The notes: generated by a model not told the origin, from the letters alone. DNA of 64,000 bases from Amycolatopsis rubida (GCF_900115345.1 NZ_FOWC01000003.1:642697-706696); one strand, 5' to 3'. Positions 7,912-17,179 are shown, numbered from the stretch's first letter. Program-made: numbers and translations.

Positions 7912-9348
7912 ATGCGAAGCGCAGAGTCCGGACGCAAGTACGAGCTGAGCTTGAAAGCGCGGGTGCCGCAGCTGGCGGGCAAGGGAATCACGCAGGAAGC
8001 TCCGGCCGAGCGGACGCTGGAGACCGTTTACTACGACACCAAGGACTTCCGGTTGACCAGAGCCGGGATCGCGGTGCGAAGAAGCAGCGACACCGGGTGG
8101 TGCCTGAGACTGCCCGGTCACGAGCTGCGGTTTCCGCTCGGCGACTCGAAGGTGCCTGCTCCGATCGCGACGCTGGTCCGCGCGTTCACGCTGGACCGCA
8201 AGCTGCGCCCGGTCGCGCAGCTGCGGACCGACCGGTTCACGCACCGCTTGGCCGACGCGTCCGGGCGGACGCTGGCGACGCTGGCGGACGACCACGTCAC
8301 CGGAGAATTCCTTGGCGGACAGGCGGTTCGGCTGGACCGCTGGCGCGAGCTGGACGTCGAGGCGGGGCCTGAGCTGCTCGACCGGCTCGATCGCACCTTG
8401 CGCAAGCGCGGGGCCGAGAACGCCTGGTGGCCGTCGAAGCTGCGGCGGTTGATGGGAGACGCCGCCGAAGGCAAGCGCGGCTCGAACGAGGTCCTGCCCG
8501 CGTATCTGCGCGAGCAATTCGAGCGATTGCGTCGTGCTGACTTGGGCTTTCGCGTCGGGGAAGACGATTCAGTGCACCAGCTCCGGGTCTCGGCGCGGAA
8601 GCTGCGGAGCGTGCTTCAGACGTTCAGATCCTTGGTGGGCAAGAAGAAGGCCGATGCGATCGTCGCGGAGCTCAAGTGGCTGGGAGCCGAACTCGCTCCC
8701 GCCCGGGACGCCGAGGTCAGCCAAGCGCGCCTGCGAGCCTGCCTCGACGAGGTCCCGCCGGAGCTGGTTTTCGGACCGCTGCGGCAATATCTGACCCGCG
8801 ACTTCTCCCGCGCCGCCCAAACCGAGCTGGCTCGCGTGACGGAAGCGTTGTCCAGCAGCCGATACGTGACCCTGTTGAGGTCGATCGCCGCGCTTCTCGA
8901 CACGATGCGTCCGGCGGGAAAGAAGGCGTTGCGGAAGCCCCTGCGCAAGACCGCGCGCAAGCTCAGCCGAGCCACGGAGGCGGCGGAGGGGCTCAGCGGT
9001 GCCGAACTGGAGAAGGCATTGCACAACGTCCGGAAGAAGGCCAAGCGCGCTCGCTATGCCGCCGACGCCGTCCGGCCGGTGTCCGGCAAGAAGCTGCGCA
9101 CGTGGCGCAAGCAGGTGAAGGCGGTGCAGCAGACGCTGGGCAAGCATCAGGACACGGTGGTCGACCGCGCGGCGTTGCGGCACTTCGCGATCGACGGCTT
9201 CAGCGAGAACCAGAACACGTTCACCTTCGGTCTCCTCTACGGCCGGGACGAAGCCGCGGCGAAGATGTTGCGGGACAGGTTCGCCGGGCAATGGCGCACG
9301 CTGCGCGAGGGTGCTGGCCCGGCCTGGCTGAAGGCCGGAATCCTGTAG
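7912..9348 (+). CDS. CYTH/CHAD domain protein
   Basis: A 478-residue protein. The N-terminal part (about 1-180) is CYTH-like, with KYELSLKA where canonical CYTH enzymes have ExExK; the second Glu is Ser here, so triphosphatase activity is doubtful. The C-terminal part (about 190-475) is a CHAD domain of paired basic helices (VHQLRVSARKLRSVLQTF, LHNVRKKAKRARYAADAV), a fold that binds polyphosphate. AAGGAG lies 5 nt before the ATG. It directly follows malic enzyme. A role in polyphosphate binding is the likeliest reading, but catalysis should not be assumed. Confidence 0.85.
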   Translation: MRSAESGRKYELSLKARVPQLAGKGITQEAPAERTLETVYYDTKDFRLTRAGIAVRRSSDTGWCLRLPGHELRFPLGDSKVPAPIATLVRAFTLDRKLRPVAQLRTDRFTHRLADASGRTLATLADDHVTGEFLGGQAVRLDRWRELDVEAGPELLDRLDRTLRKRGAENAWWPSKLRRLMGDAAEGKRGSNEVLPAYLREQFERLRRADLGFRVGEDDSVHQLRVSARKLRSVLQTFRSLVGKKKADAIVAELKWLGAELAPARDAEVSQARLRACLDEVPPELVFGPLRQYLTRDFSRAAQTELARVTEALSSSRYVTLLRSIAALLDTMRPAGKKALRKPLRKTARKLSRATEAAEGLSGAELEKALHNVRKKAKRARYAADAVRPVSGKKLRTWRKQVKAVQQTLGKHQDTVVDRAALRHFAIDGFSENQNTFTFGLLYGRDEAAAKMLRDRFAGQWRTLREGAGPAWLKAGIL

Positions 9349-9500
9349 TCTACTGTGGACAGCAGAAACGCCGGCGGTGTCCCCGCGGCAACGTAAGTCT
9401 GGGCGCGGTTCCGCGCCGCTCGCGGTACCCCGGCCGGTGAAGGTCTCAACCTCCGCCGGACCGGGTTTCGGCGCGGCCGGATCGGGGAACCTCGCCGGAA

Positions 9501-9995
9501 ATGGGATCACAACTGACCGCGACGTGGGTATCGGCGATCGGGAGCGCGGGCTCGCTGCTCGGATTCGCCTCGTATGTGTGGATCATGCTGCTCAACCGCA
9601 AAGACCAGGCAGAAGTCCGGCAGGAGCAGCAGGCGCAGTCGGTCTCCGCGTGGCTTGACGAGGGCGCCCGGCACGACCGTGCCGAGGATTACGTCGTGTG
9701 CGCGCACAACAGCGGCGACGCGCCGGTGTTCGACTGCTCGCTGGAGGTCGCCCGCCCGGACGAGGACGAACCGCACCGCGCCCGGTTCGCGATCATCCCG
9801 CCCGGCGCGACCGCCGTCCGCGCGCTGCCGTTCGGCGAGGACGCCATGGCGGTGGACGACCTGTACTCCGCGGCCGCCGTGCCCGGCCTGTCCTTCACCG
9901 ATTCCCGCGGCGGCCACTGGAGGCGCGACACCTCGGGCATGCTCAGCCGCGCCGACCACCGTTCGCTGCGCGGGCGCTGGCGGTCCGGAAGCTGA
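9501..9995 (+). CDS. Membrane-anchored hypothetical protein
   Basis: A 164-residue protein of unknown function. The N-terminus has one predicted transmembrane segment (about residues 8-32, WVSAIGSAGSLLGFASYVWIML) followed by a charged stretch NRKDQAEVRQEQQAQ. The remainder looks like a soluble beta-rich domain (VCAHNSGDAPVFDCSLEV, RARFAIIPPGATAVRALPF) resembling small actinobacterial envelope proteins. There is no strong Shine-Dalgarno before the ATG, so the start is uncertain. It stands alone, 152 bp after the CHAD gene. Third-position GC supports coding. Confidence 0.65.
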   Translation: MGSQLTATWVSAIGSAGSLLGFASYVWIMLLNRKDQAEVRQEQQAQSVSAWLDEGARHDRAEDYVVCAHNSGDAPVFDCSLEVARPDEDEPHRARFAIIPPGATAVRALPFGEDAMAVDDLYSAAAVPGLSFTDSRGGHWRRDTSGMLSRADHRSLRGRWRSGS

Positions 9996-10556
9996 TCCTT
10001 CCGCCGGAAAGGCACCCGTGACCGCCACGCCGGACGTCCCGCCCGGCACTCAGCACGCCGTCCTCGCCGCACTGCGAGGCTGTCTCGCCTGGGCCGGACG
10101 GGTGTCTGCCGGGGTTGCCCCGGCCGGGATGTCGCGTTGCTGGGGAACGAGATCCACGGATGGTCGGCCGCGGTCGAAACGCTTTCCGGCGAAAATCCGC
10201 TATTGCGGCGGTGCCAGCGTCGTTCTGCCGCCCGCACAGCTCATCCGGTTCGTCACCGCATTGCGTGAGGACGATCACCGCATCGGGCAGTTCGCGCCGA
10301 ACCCGGCACTCTGCTGCGCCTGTGCGAGGTGTCTTGAGCCCCCATTCGGGTGGCCGGTTGATTGATCGTGCCCTCGGGCGGGTACCACCCGGCCATGACA
10401 CTCCGGCTGCCAGGCGTCCCGGCGAGCACGCTGATCCGCCGCTCGCTCGCCTTGCGACGCCGAGCACTGTCCACTAAGGATGATTAGCGTCGGCGACGCG
10501 ATGCGCTCCATGGCACTACACGAGTCACGTTCCCTTCGGCGCTCAGGAGGATTTAC
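9996..10556. other. Gap without a recognised gene, upstream of sigma factor
   Basis: No convincing gene is seen in this 560-bp stretch. An open frame from a GTG at 10018 to 10365 exists, but its product is cysteine- and arginine-rich in a way typical of shadow frames. A possible small ORF at 10395-10487 (30 residues, starting MTLRLPGVPASTLIRR) ends about 70 bp before the sigma factor ATG and could be a leader peptide; support is weak. A GGGTA motif at 10380-10384 resembles a SigB/F -10 element but lacks a matching GTTT box at normal spacing. Confidence 0.4.
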
Positions 10557-11357
10557 ATGACCGCGGCGACCATGACCCGCACCCGGCGTGACGACTACCG
10601 GCACTGCGCGGTGCTGTTCGAGGAGATCAGCCGCCTCGCCGAGGACACCGACGAGCACTCCCGGCTGCGGCGCCGCCTCATCGAAGAGCATCTTCCGCTG
10701 GCCGAGCACATCGCGCGCCGCTTCGCCCGGCGCGGCCAGCCGTCCGAGGACCTCCTGCAGGTGGCGCGGATCGGTCTCATCAACGCCGTCGACCGCTACG
10801 ACCCGGCGCGGCAGACGGATTTCGTCGCCTTCGCCGTCCCGACGGTGATGGGCGAGGTCCGCCGGTACTTCCGCGACAACACGTGGTCGGTCCGCGTCCC
10901 GCGGCGGCTCAAGGAACTCCACGTGACGATCGGCCAGGCCGCCACCGAACTGGGCCAGCGCCTTGGCCGCGCGCCCACCGCGCGCGAACTCGCCGACCAT
11001 CTCGATCTCGATCTCGACGAGGTCGCCGAAGCCCTGCACGCCGGGAACGCCTACCAGGCCGCGTCCATCGACTACCCGTCCCACGACGACACCGGCTCGA
11101 TCGCGCTGGCCGACACCCTCGGCGACGAGGACCCGGAAATCGAGAAGCTCGAAGACCGGGAAACGCTCAAGCCGCTGTTGCGGAGCCTGCCGGAGCGGGA
11201 ACGCGCGATTGTCGTCATGCGGTTCTTCTCGACCATGACGCAGAGCCAGATCGCCGAACGGGTCGGGCTGTCGCAGATGCAGGTTTCGCGGTTGCTGGCC
11301 CGGACGTTGAGCAGCTTGCGGGAGCAGCTCACCGAGGCGGCCAGCCCTAGCCGGTGA
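10557..11357 (+). CDS. RNA polymerase sigma factor, SigF/SigB family
   Basis: Group 3 sigma-70 factor of 266 residues. Regions are in order: region 2 (LPLAEHIARRFARRGQPSEDLLQVARIGLINAVDRYD with the FVAFAVPTVMGEVRRYFRD core), region 3 (VPRRLKELHVTIGQAATEL), and region 4 helix-turn-helix (MTQSQIAERVGLSQMQVSRLLARTL). This is the general-stress/sporulation type controlled by anti-sigma and STAS partners. A strong AGGAGG sits 4 nt ahead of ATTTACATG-type spacing. No anti-sigma gene is adjacent; a STAS protein is encoded about 29 kb away at 40436. The 3' end overlaps a decayed AraC fragment on the other strand. Confidence 0.92.
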   Translation: MTAATMTRTRRDDYRHCAVLFEEISRLAEDTDEHSRLRRRLIEEHLPLAEHIARRFARRGQPSEDLLQVARIGLINAVDRYDPARQTDFVAFAVPTVMGEVRRYFRDNTWSVRVPRRLKELHVTIGQAATELGQRLGRAPTARELADHLDLDLDEVAEALHAGNAYQAASIDYPSHDDTGSIALADTLGDEDPEIEKLEDRETLKPLLRSLPERERAIVVMRFFSTMTQSQIAERVGLSQMQVSRLLARTLSSLREQLTEAASPSR

Positions 11358-11510
11358 CGTATCCGGTAGGCGTGCACGCGGTCAGGCCGCGGAAATCGCG
11401 GTTCAGGTGGGATTGATCGGCGTATCCGCAGTGGAGCGCCAGCTCCGCCCAGGAGCGCGCAGCGGGGACACCGCGCGGCGCAGGCGGGCGATCCGTCCGA
11501 CGATGGTGTC
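11347..11510 (-). pseudogene. AraC-family regulator remnant (C-terminal HTH fragment)
   Basis: On the minus strand 11347-11454 encodes SWAELALHCGYADQSHLNRDF followed by RGLTACTPTGY, which is recognisably the second helix-turn-helix of an AraC-family regulator (normally GWAELALRCGYADQSHLVRDFR-type). Upstream the similarity continues only in another frame (RIARLRRAVSPLRAPG), showing a frameshift, and the rest of the gene is gone. It overlaps the sigma factor 3' end by 11 bp. It is a relic, not an active gene. Confidence 0.7.
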
Positions 11511-11550
11511 GTGAGTGGCGTTGCCGGTGAGAACCGGCAACGCCACTCAC
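11511..11550. terminator. Strong hairpin terminator after MHS transporter gene
   Basis: A perfect 17-bp inverted repeat: GTGAGTGGCGTTGCCGG (11511-11527), a six-base loop TGAGAA, then its exact complement (11534-11550). It lies 10 bp beyond the stop of the minus-strand transporter gene at 11560. It would act as a terminator, although a T-tract is not evident. Confidence 0.8.
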
Positions 11551-11559
11551 GACCCCCGC

Positions 11560-12894
11560 TCAGGTGACCCGGGGAACCTCCCTGACCGGCGCGGAAACCC
11601 GCTCGTCGTCCTCGAACAGGTCGCTCTGCCGGATCGCCAGCGTGCAGGCGACGCTGATCACGGTCGTCGCCGCGAGGTAGATCAGGATGCCGGTCGTCCC
11701 GGTCTTCCCGGCGAGATAGGCCAGCACCAGCGGGGTCAGCCCCGATGCCACGACGCCGGAAAGCTGGTACACGACCGAGATCCCGGTGCACCGCCGCGAA
11801 ATCGGGAACAGTTCGGCATAGAACGCCGCCTGCGGGCCGTACATCACCGGGTAGCTGATGCCCAGCACCGCGACGAGAGAGAGCGTGATCAGCACCGGAT
11901 TGCCGCTGTGCAGGGCCGCCAGCGCCGGGATCGCCAGCACCAGGGTTGTCACGGCTCCGGTCGTGAAGGTCCGCCGCCGGCCCAGCCGGTCGGACACTCT
12001 GCCGAACACCGGGATGAACACCACCATCACCGCGGCCGCGATCATCACGCCGACCAGCAGCGGCTGCCGGTCCAGTTTCAGCGTTCCGCTGCCGTAGGAG
12101 ATCACGAAGACCGCCCACGCGTTGAAGGCCACGCCCTCGGTGAACCGGCTGCCCATGCCGAGCAGCAGGTGCCGCCGGGAGAGCCGGTCGCGGACCAGTT
12201 CGACGGCGGGGACGGTCGCGGTGCCCTCCTCGGCCGCCATGGTGCGGAAGGCCGGGGTTTCCATCACCTTGACCCGGATCAGCAGGCCCGCCACCACCAG
12301 CACGGCCGAGAGCAGGAAGCCGATCCGCCAGCCCCACAACAGGAACGCCTCGTCGCTGGTGACCGCGTTCAGCAGCGCCAGCACGCCGGTGCCCAGCGTG
12401 AGCCCGATGGCCAGCCCGATCTGCGGGAAACTGCCGTAGAGACCGCGTTTCCCGGCCGGGGCGTATTCGGTGGCCATCAGCACCGCGCCGCCCCATTCGC
12501 CGCCGACGGCGACGCCTTGGGCCAGGCGGAGGACGACGAGGATGATCGGGGCGGCCGGGCCGATCATCCGGTAGTCGGGCAGCAGCCCGATGAGACAGGT
12601 CGCGGTGCCCATGATGAGCATGGTCGCCACGAGGATCTTCTTGCGCCCGACCCGGTCGCCGAGGTGGCCGAAGACGAACCCGCCGATCGGGCGGGCGAGG
12701 AAGCCGAGCGCGAAGGTCGCGAAGGCCAGCACGGTGCCGACCAGGGGATCGGAGCCGGGGAAATACAGTTTGTTGAACACGAGTCCCGCGGCGGTGCCGT
12801 AGAGGAAGAAGTCGTACCACTCGACGGTCGTGCCGAACACGCTCGACGCGACCACCAGACGGACGTCGGTGCTCTTTTCCGGAGTTGTCGCCAT
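11560..12894 (-). CDS. MHS-family MFS transporter
   Basis: Major facilitator of 444 residues in the metabolite:H+ symporter (ShiA/KgtP/PcaT-like) family, with about 12 membrane helices. The family opening SSVFGTTVEWYDFFLYGTAAG, the RPIGGFVFGHLGDRVGRKK loop 2-3 motif, and VLRLAQGVAVGGEWGGAVLM are all present. These proteins import small carboxylates with protons. AGGAG precedes the ATG by 6 nt. It is the second gene after the iron-containing dehydrogenase (16-bp gap), so its substrate is probably that enzyme's hydroxy acid or a relative; the substrate is inferred from context only. Confidence 0.9.
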   Translation of the reverse strand: MATTPEKSTDVRLVVASSVFGTTVEWYDFFLYGTAAGLVFNKLYFPGSDPLVGTVLAFATFALGFLARPIGGFVFGHLGDRVGRKKILVATMLIMGTATCLIGLLPDYRMIGPAAPIILVVLRLAQGVAVGGEWGGAVLMATEYAPAGKRGLYGSFPQIGLAIGLTLGTGVLALLNAVTSDEAFLLWGWRIGFLLSAVLVVAGLLIRVKVMETPAFRTMAAEEGTATVPAVELVRDRLSRRHLLLGMGSRFTEGVAFNAWAVFVISYGSGTLKLDRQPLLVGVMIAAAVMVVFIPVFGRVSDRLGRRRTFTTGAVTTLVLAIPALAALHSGNPVLITLSLVAVLGISYPVMYGPQAAFYAELFPISRRCTGISVVYQLSGVVASGLTPLVLAYLAGKTGTTGILIYLAATTVISVACTLAIRQSDLFEDDERVSAPVREVPRVT

Positions 12895-12910
12895 TGATAA
12901 CTCCTGGTGG

Positions 12911-14185
12911 TCAAAGCGATCGGCGGAAGATGTCTTCGAGCGCGGTCCGGGTGACCGGACGGGGCACGACAGCCAGCTGACGGGTCTGCTTGAGGGTGCC
13001 CTCGACCAGGGTGTCGATGTCTTCGTCGCGGTAACCGAACGCGTGCAGTCCCTTCGGCATCTGGATGTCGGCCATCAGCTCGGTGAGCACGTGCGGGAGC
13101 GCGTCGGCGCCGTCCGCGGCGGTGAAGGTCTGCCCGCCGGACAGCAGGTGCGCGGCGTGCAGATGCCGTTCGGGCGCCGAGGGATAGGTCCAGCGGAACA
13201 CCTCGGCGGCGGTCGCGGACACGGCCTGGCCGTGCGGGACCATCGGCATTTCCGGGTAGCCCTCGGCGCGGTACTGCTTCACCGCACCGGCGATCGGGTA
13301 CGCGTTCGCGTGCGGCAGGTGGGTGCCGGCGTTGCCGAAACCGGTTCCGGCGTAGGTCGACGCGAGCGCCATCTGGGTGCGCGCGGTCAGGTCGCGGCCA
13401 TTGAGGACAGCGGCGCGCAAATGCTTGCCCACCAACGTCAGCGCCATCTCGCACCAGACGTCGCTGATCGGGTTGGAGCCGCAGAACGCCGGTCGTTTCA
13501 TCGGGTCTTCCGGCGCGGGCTTCGCGTCGAACGCGACGCTGGTGTAGCTCTCCAGCGCGTGTGACAGGACGTCCATGCCGCTGGCCGCGGTGACCGCCGA
13601 GGGCAGGCTGACCGTCGTGCGCGGGTCGACGACCGCCAGCGCCGGGCGCAGCGACGGGTGGCTCACCCCGGCCTTGAGATGCAGGCCGAGCAGGTCGACG
13701 ACGCAGATCGTGGTCGATTCGGATCCGGTGCCCGCGGTGGTCGGGACGGCGATCAGCGGCTTCAGCGGCAGCCACGGCGCCTTGCCGGCGCCGATCGGCG
13801 GGGTCACGAAGTCGAGCAGCTCGCCGGGGTGGGTGGTCAGCAGGTTGACGGCCTTGGCGGTGTCGATCGCCGAGCCGCCGCCGATCGCGACGAAACAGTC
13901 CCATTCCTGCTGGCGGGCGTAGGCGACGGCCTCGTCGATGCTGGCGTCGGTCGGTTCGACGCCGACGCCGTCGAAGATCTCGCTTTTCACCCCGGCCGCG
14001 CGGATCGAGTCGAGCGCCCGGTCCGGGATGCCGGTGCCGCGGACACCGGGATCGGTGAGGATCAGGCAGGACCTGGCCTGCCGGGCGGCCACCTCGGCGC
14101 CCAGCTCGTCGAGCGCGCCGGCACCGAACTTCAGCGGGGGCGCCGCCCAGGTGAAGACGCTTTCGTTGCGGGGCATGTCGGTCAA
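12911..14185 (-). CDS. Iron-containing dehydrogenase, hydroxyacid-oxoacid transhydrogenase-like
   Basis: Group III iron-dependent alcohol dehydrogenase of 424 residues. It has the nucleotide motif VAIGGGSAIDTAKAVNLL, the PTTAGTGSESTTICVVD motif and the metal histidines in GNAGTHLPHANAYPIAG and VPHGQAVS. The overall layout (PPLKFGAGALDELGAEV opening, the MKRPAFCGSNPISDVWCE insertion) is closest to hydroxyacid-oxoacid transhydrogenase (ADHFE1/HOT), which oxidises 4-hydroxybutyrate while reducing 2-oxoglutarate to D-2-hydroxyglutarate. TTG at 14185 is chosen since GAGGAG lies 8 nt before it; an ATG three codons in is an alternative. Maleylacetate reductase is a less likely identity. Confidence 0.75.
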   Translation of the reverse strand: MTDMPRNESVFTWAAPPLKFGAGALDELGAEVAARQARSCLILTDPGVRGTGIPDRALDSIRAAGVKSEIFDGVGVEPTDASIDEAVAYARQQEWDCFVAIGGGSAIDTAKAVNLLTTHPGELLDFVTPPIGAGKAPWLPLKPLIAVPTTAGTGSESTTICVVDLLGLHLKAGVSHPSLRPALAVVDPRTTVSLPSAVTAASGMDVLSHALESYTSVAFDAKPAPEDPMKRPAFCGSNPISDVWCEMALTLVGKHLRAAVLNGRDLTARTQMALASTYAGTGFGNAGTHLPHANAYPIAGAVKQYRAEGYPEMPMVPHGQAVSATAAEVFRWTYPSAPERHLHAAHLLSGGQTFTAADGADALPHVLTELMADIQMPKGLHAFGYRDEDIDTLVEGTLKQTRQLAVVPRPVTRTALEDIFRRSL

Positions 14186-14210
14186 GGAGACCACTCCTCA
14201 CGGCGAAGTT

Positions 14211-14244
14211 GACAACATGTGGAAGCTATATCCACTATGTGGCG
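14211..14244. promoter_or_regulatory. Candidate operator in divergent promoter region
   Basis: Between the divergent transhydrogenase and FAD/FeS dehydrogenase genes is an A/T-richer island containing GTGGA-N7-TCCAC (14219-14223 and 14231-14235). A CATGTGG/CTATGTGG near-direct repeat frames it (14216-14222 and 14235-14242). Such imperfect palindromes are typical IclR-type targets, and an IclR gene closes the locus at 17180-17971. The assignment is inference. Confidence 0.45.
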
Positions 14245-14305
14245 AGCCTTCACGGTAGCCCGGCGACCGCGGCGCTGTGAACCCCCGATTTCCCAGGAGA
14301 CGCCC

Positions 14306-17170
14306 ATGCCGGCCCGAGCCCGTTCGCATTCGGCACTGCAGGAAGCACTCGCGCGGGCGGTGTCCGGCGAAGTCGCCGGCGACCCGGCCACGCTCGCCAC
14401 CCACTCCACCGACGCGTCGAACTACCGGCACATCCCGCTGCTCGTGGTGCGGCCGCGCAGCGCGGACGACGTGGTGGCGGCGCTGCGGGTGTGCGCGGAA
14501 CACGGCGCGCCCGTCCTCCCGCGCGGCGCGGCGACCAGCATCGGCGGGCAGGCCGCGAACCGCGCGGTGATCCTGGACTTCACCCGCCATCTGAACCGCG
14601 TGCTGGACCTCGACCCCGCCGCCCGCACCGCGCGCGTCGAACCCGGTCTGGTGCTGGACCGGCTGCGCGAACGGGCCGCCGGGCACGGGCTCACCTTCGG
14701 CCCGGACCCGTCGACGCACAGCCGGTGCACGATCGGCGGCATGATCGGCAACAACGCCTGCGGTTCGCATTCGGTGGCCTGGGGCAAGACGGTCGACAAC
14801 GTCCGCGCGCTGGAAATCGCCCTCCTCGACGGAACCCGGCTCGAGGTCGGCCCGACCTCCCCGGCGGAGCTGGAGGAATTCTGCGCCCGCGAGGATCCGG
14901 TCGGCGCGCTCTACCGCCGCCTGCGGGACCTGCGCGACGAATACCTGGCCGACATCCGGCTCGGCTACCCGAAACTGCCGCGGCGAGTCTCCGGGTACAA
15001 CCTCGAATACCTGTTGCCGGAGAACGGTTTCGACGTCGCCAAGGCCCTCGTCGGCTCCGAGGGCACCTGCGCGACCATGCTGAGCGCGGTCCTCGACCTG
15101 GCCCCGGTCCCGGCGACGCGCGCGCTCGCCGTGCTGGGCTTCGAGAACAGCATCGCCGCCGCCGACGCCGTCCCGTCGCTGCTCGACCTCCCGGTGCTGA
15201 CCATGGAAGGCATCGAGGCCGGTTTGGTCGCCGCTCTCGACGCCCGGAAACCCGGCGACCGCAGCACCCTGCCGGACGGAACGGCGTGGCTGTACCTGGA
15301 AACCGGCGGCGGCGACGCGGCGGAGGCGTTGGCCGTGGCCCACCAGGTCGCCGCCCGCGCGCCGCAGGTCGGCGCTTCCTCGCTCGTCGTGCAGGATCCC
15401 GTCGCCCAGCGGAAACTCTGGCGGATCCGGGAGGAAGGCGCAGGTCTCGCGACCCGGCTGGCCGACGGATCCGAGGCGTGGTCGGGCTGGGAAGACTCCG
15501 CGGTCCCGCCGGACCGGCTCGGCGCGTACCTGCGCGAATTCGACCTGCTGCTGGACAAGCACGGCCGGAAAGGCGTGGTCTACGGCCACTTCGGCGACGG
15601 CTGTCTCCACGTGCGGATCGATTTCCCGATGGCCGCACCGGAAGCGAAGGAAGCGTACCGCTCGTTCATGGTCGAGGCCGCGGAACTCGTCGTGTCCCAC
15701 GGCGGCTCGCTGTCCGGCGAACACGGCGACGGCCAAGCGCGAGCCGAACTCCTGCCGCTGATGTTCTCGCCCCGGCTGATGCGGGCCTTCGCCGGCTTCA
15801 AGGCCGCCTTCGACCCAGCGAACGGCATGAACCCCGGCCGGGTCGTCGATCCCGCGCCGCTGGACGCCGATCTGCGCACGGTCATCGCCCCGCCGGTCCT
15901 GCCGACCCGGGCCCGGCTCGCCCTGCACGCCGACGACGGCGACCTGGCCGCGGCGTCCCGGCGCTGCGTGGGCGTGGGCAAATGCGTCTCCGCGTCCGGC
16001 GGGATGATGTGCCCGAGCTACCGCGCGACCGGCAAGGAGGAACACTCGACCCGCGGCCGCGCGCGCCTGCTGTTCGAAATGCTGGCCGGGGATGTCATCG
16101 AGGACGGCTGGCGCTCGCCGGAGGTCCGCGACGCGCTCGACCTGTGCCTCGGTTGCAAGGCGTGCAAATCCGACTGCCCGGTCGGCGTCGACATGGCCTC
16201 CTACCGGACCGAATTCCTCAGCCGCCATTACGAGCGGCGGATTCGCCCGATGTCGCACTACACGATGGGCGCGCTGCCGCGATGGCTCCGGCTGGGCGCC
16301 CCGTTCGCCCGCGCGGTCAACGCCGTGGCCGGGGGCCCGCTCCGGCCGGTGCTGAACCGCATGGGCGGGATCGCCGCCGAGCGCGAGTTGCCGCAGCTCG
16401 CGGCGCCGACCTTCGCCTCGTGGTTCCGCCGCCGGGAACGGGTGGCTTCCTCGTCGAAGGTCGTGCTGTGGCCGGACACTTTCACGAACTTCTTCGACCC
16501 CCGGGTCGGCCGGGACGCGGTCGCGGTGCTGGAAGCCCTCGGCCACGAGGTGGTCATCCCGGAGCGGACCGTCTGTTGTGGACTGACCTGGCACAGCACC
16601 GGTCAGCTGGGCACGGCGCGCCGGGTCCTGCGCCGGTCGCTGGACGCGCTGGACCCGTGGCTGCGGAAGGGAATTCCGGTGATCGGCCTGGAGCCGAGCT
16701 GCACCGCGACCCTGCGCGAGGACGGATCGGAGCTGCTGCCCGAGGATGCGCGGACGGCCTTGCTGAAGCGCGGCGTCCGGACGTTCGCGGAGCATGTCGG
16801 GGAGAGCGAGCTTCCCGCGTTGGCGAAGTCCTCGGCTCCGGTGCTCACTCAGGTGCATTGTCACCAGCACGCGGACCTCGGCTACGACGCGGACTCGCGG
16901 CTGCTCGGCCGGTTGTCCGAGCACTCGCAGGTGCTGCGCGAGGGCTGCTGCGGATTGGCGGGGAACTTCGGGTTCCAGCGGGGGCATTACGACGTTTCGG
17001 TCGCCGTCGCGGAGCACCAGCTGATGCCTGCCCTGCGCGCGGCGCCGGAGGGGACGGTGGTGCACGCGGACGGGTTCAGCTGCCGGACGCAGATTCGGCA
17101 GCTGTCCGAGCATCGGCCCGAGCATCTCGCCTCACTGACCGCGCGCGCCTTGGGAGTCAGCAGCGACTGA
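14306..17170 (+). CDS. FAD-linked oxidase/FeS fusion, YdiJ-like D-2-hydroxyglutarate dehydrogenase candidate
   Basis: A 954-residue fusion. It has an N-terminal PCMH FAD-binding domain (VVRPRSADDVVAALRVC, PRGAATSIGGQA, HSRCTIGGMIGNNACGSHS), then an FAD-oxidase C domain (VVYGHFGDGCLHVRIDFP, GGSLSGEHGDGQAR). A ferredoxin domain follows with two clusters (CVGVGKCVSASGGMMCPSY; CLGCKACKSDCPVGVDMASY), then CCG-type cysteine domains (VCCGLTW, EGCCGLAGNFG). This order is that of YdiJ, reported to oxidise D-2-hydroxyglutarate. AGGAG at 14295-14299 sets the ATG at 14306; the frame runs further upstream without support. It is divergent from the transhydrogenase gene. Confidence 0.85.
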   Translation: MPARARSHSALQEALARAVSGEVAGDPATLATHSTDASNYRHIPLLVVRPRSADDVVAALRVCAEHGAPVLPRGAATSIGGQAANRAVILDFTRHLNRVLDLDPAARTARVEPGLVLDRLRERAAGHGLTFGPDPSTHSRCTIGGMIGNNACGSHSVAWGKTVDNVRALEIALLDGTRLEVGPTSPAELEEFCAREDPVGALYRRLRDLRDEYLADIRLGYPKLPRRVSGYNLEYLLPENGFDVAKALVGSEGTCATMLSAVLDLAPVPATRALAVLGFENSIAAADAVPSLLDLPVLTMEGIEAGLVAALDARKPGDRSTLPDGTAWLYLETGGGDAAEALAVAHQVAARAPQVGASSLVVQDPVAQRKLWRIREEGAGLATRLADGSEAWSGWEDSAVPPDRLGAYLREFDLLLDKHGRKGVVYGHFGDGCLHVRIDFPMAAPEAKEAYRSFMVEAAELVVSHGGSLSGEHGDGQARAELLPLMFSPRLMRAFAGFKAAFDPANGMNPGRVVDPAPLDADLRTVIAPPVLPTRARLALHADDGDLAAASRRCVGVGKCVSASGGMMCPSYRATGKEEHSTRGRARLLFEMLAGDVIEDGWRSPEVRDALDLCLGCKACKSDCPVGVDMASYRTEFLSRHYERRIRPMSHYTMGALPRWLRLGAPFARAVNAVAGGPLRPVLNRMGGIAAERELPQLAAPTFASWFRRRERVASSSKVVLWPDTFTNFFDPRVGRDAVAVLEALGHEVVIPERTVCCGLTWHSTGQLGTARRVLRRSLDALDPWLRKGIPVIGLEPSCTATLREDGSELLPEDARTALLKRGVRTFAEHVGESELPALAKSSAPVLTQVHCHQHADLGYDADSRLLGRLSEHSQVLREGCCGLAGNFGFQRGHYDVSVAVAEHQLMPALRAAPEGTVVHADGFSCRTQIRQLSEHRPEHLASLTARALGVSSD

Positions 17171-17179
17171 GGCGTACCG

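Noticed and set aside
10018..10365. GTG-started frame after the hypothetical membrane protein
   Set aside because: No ribosome-binding site, unusual Cys/Arg-rich composition and no recognisable family; more likely non-coding.
10356..10384. SigB/F-type promoter (GTTT...GGGTA) before the sigma factor gene
   Set aside because: GGGTA is present at 10380-10384, but the nearest GTTG is 19 bases upstream, outside the normal 14-17 spacing, and is not GTTT.
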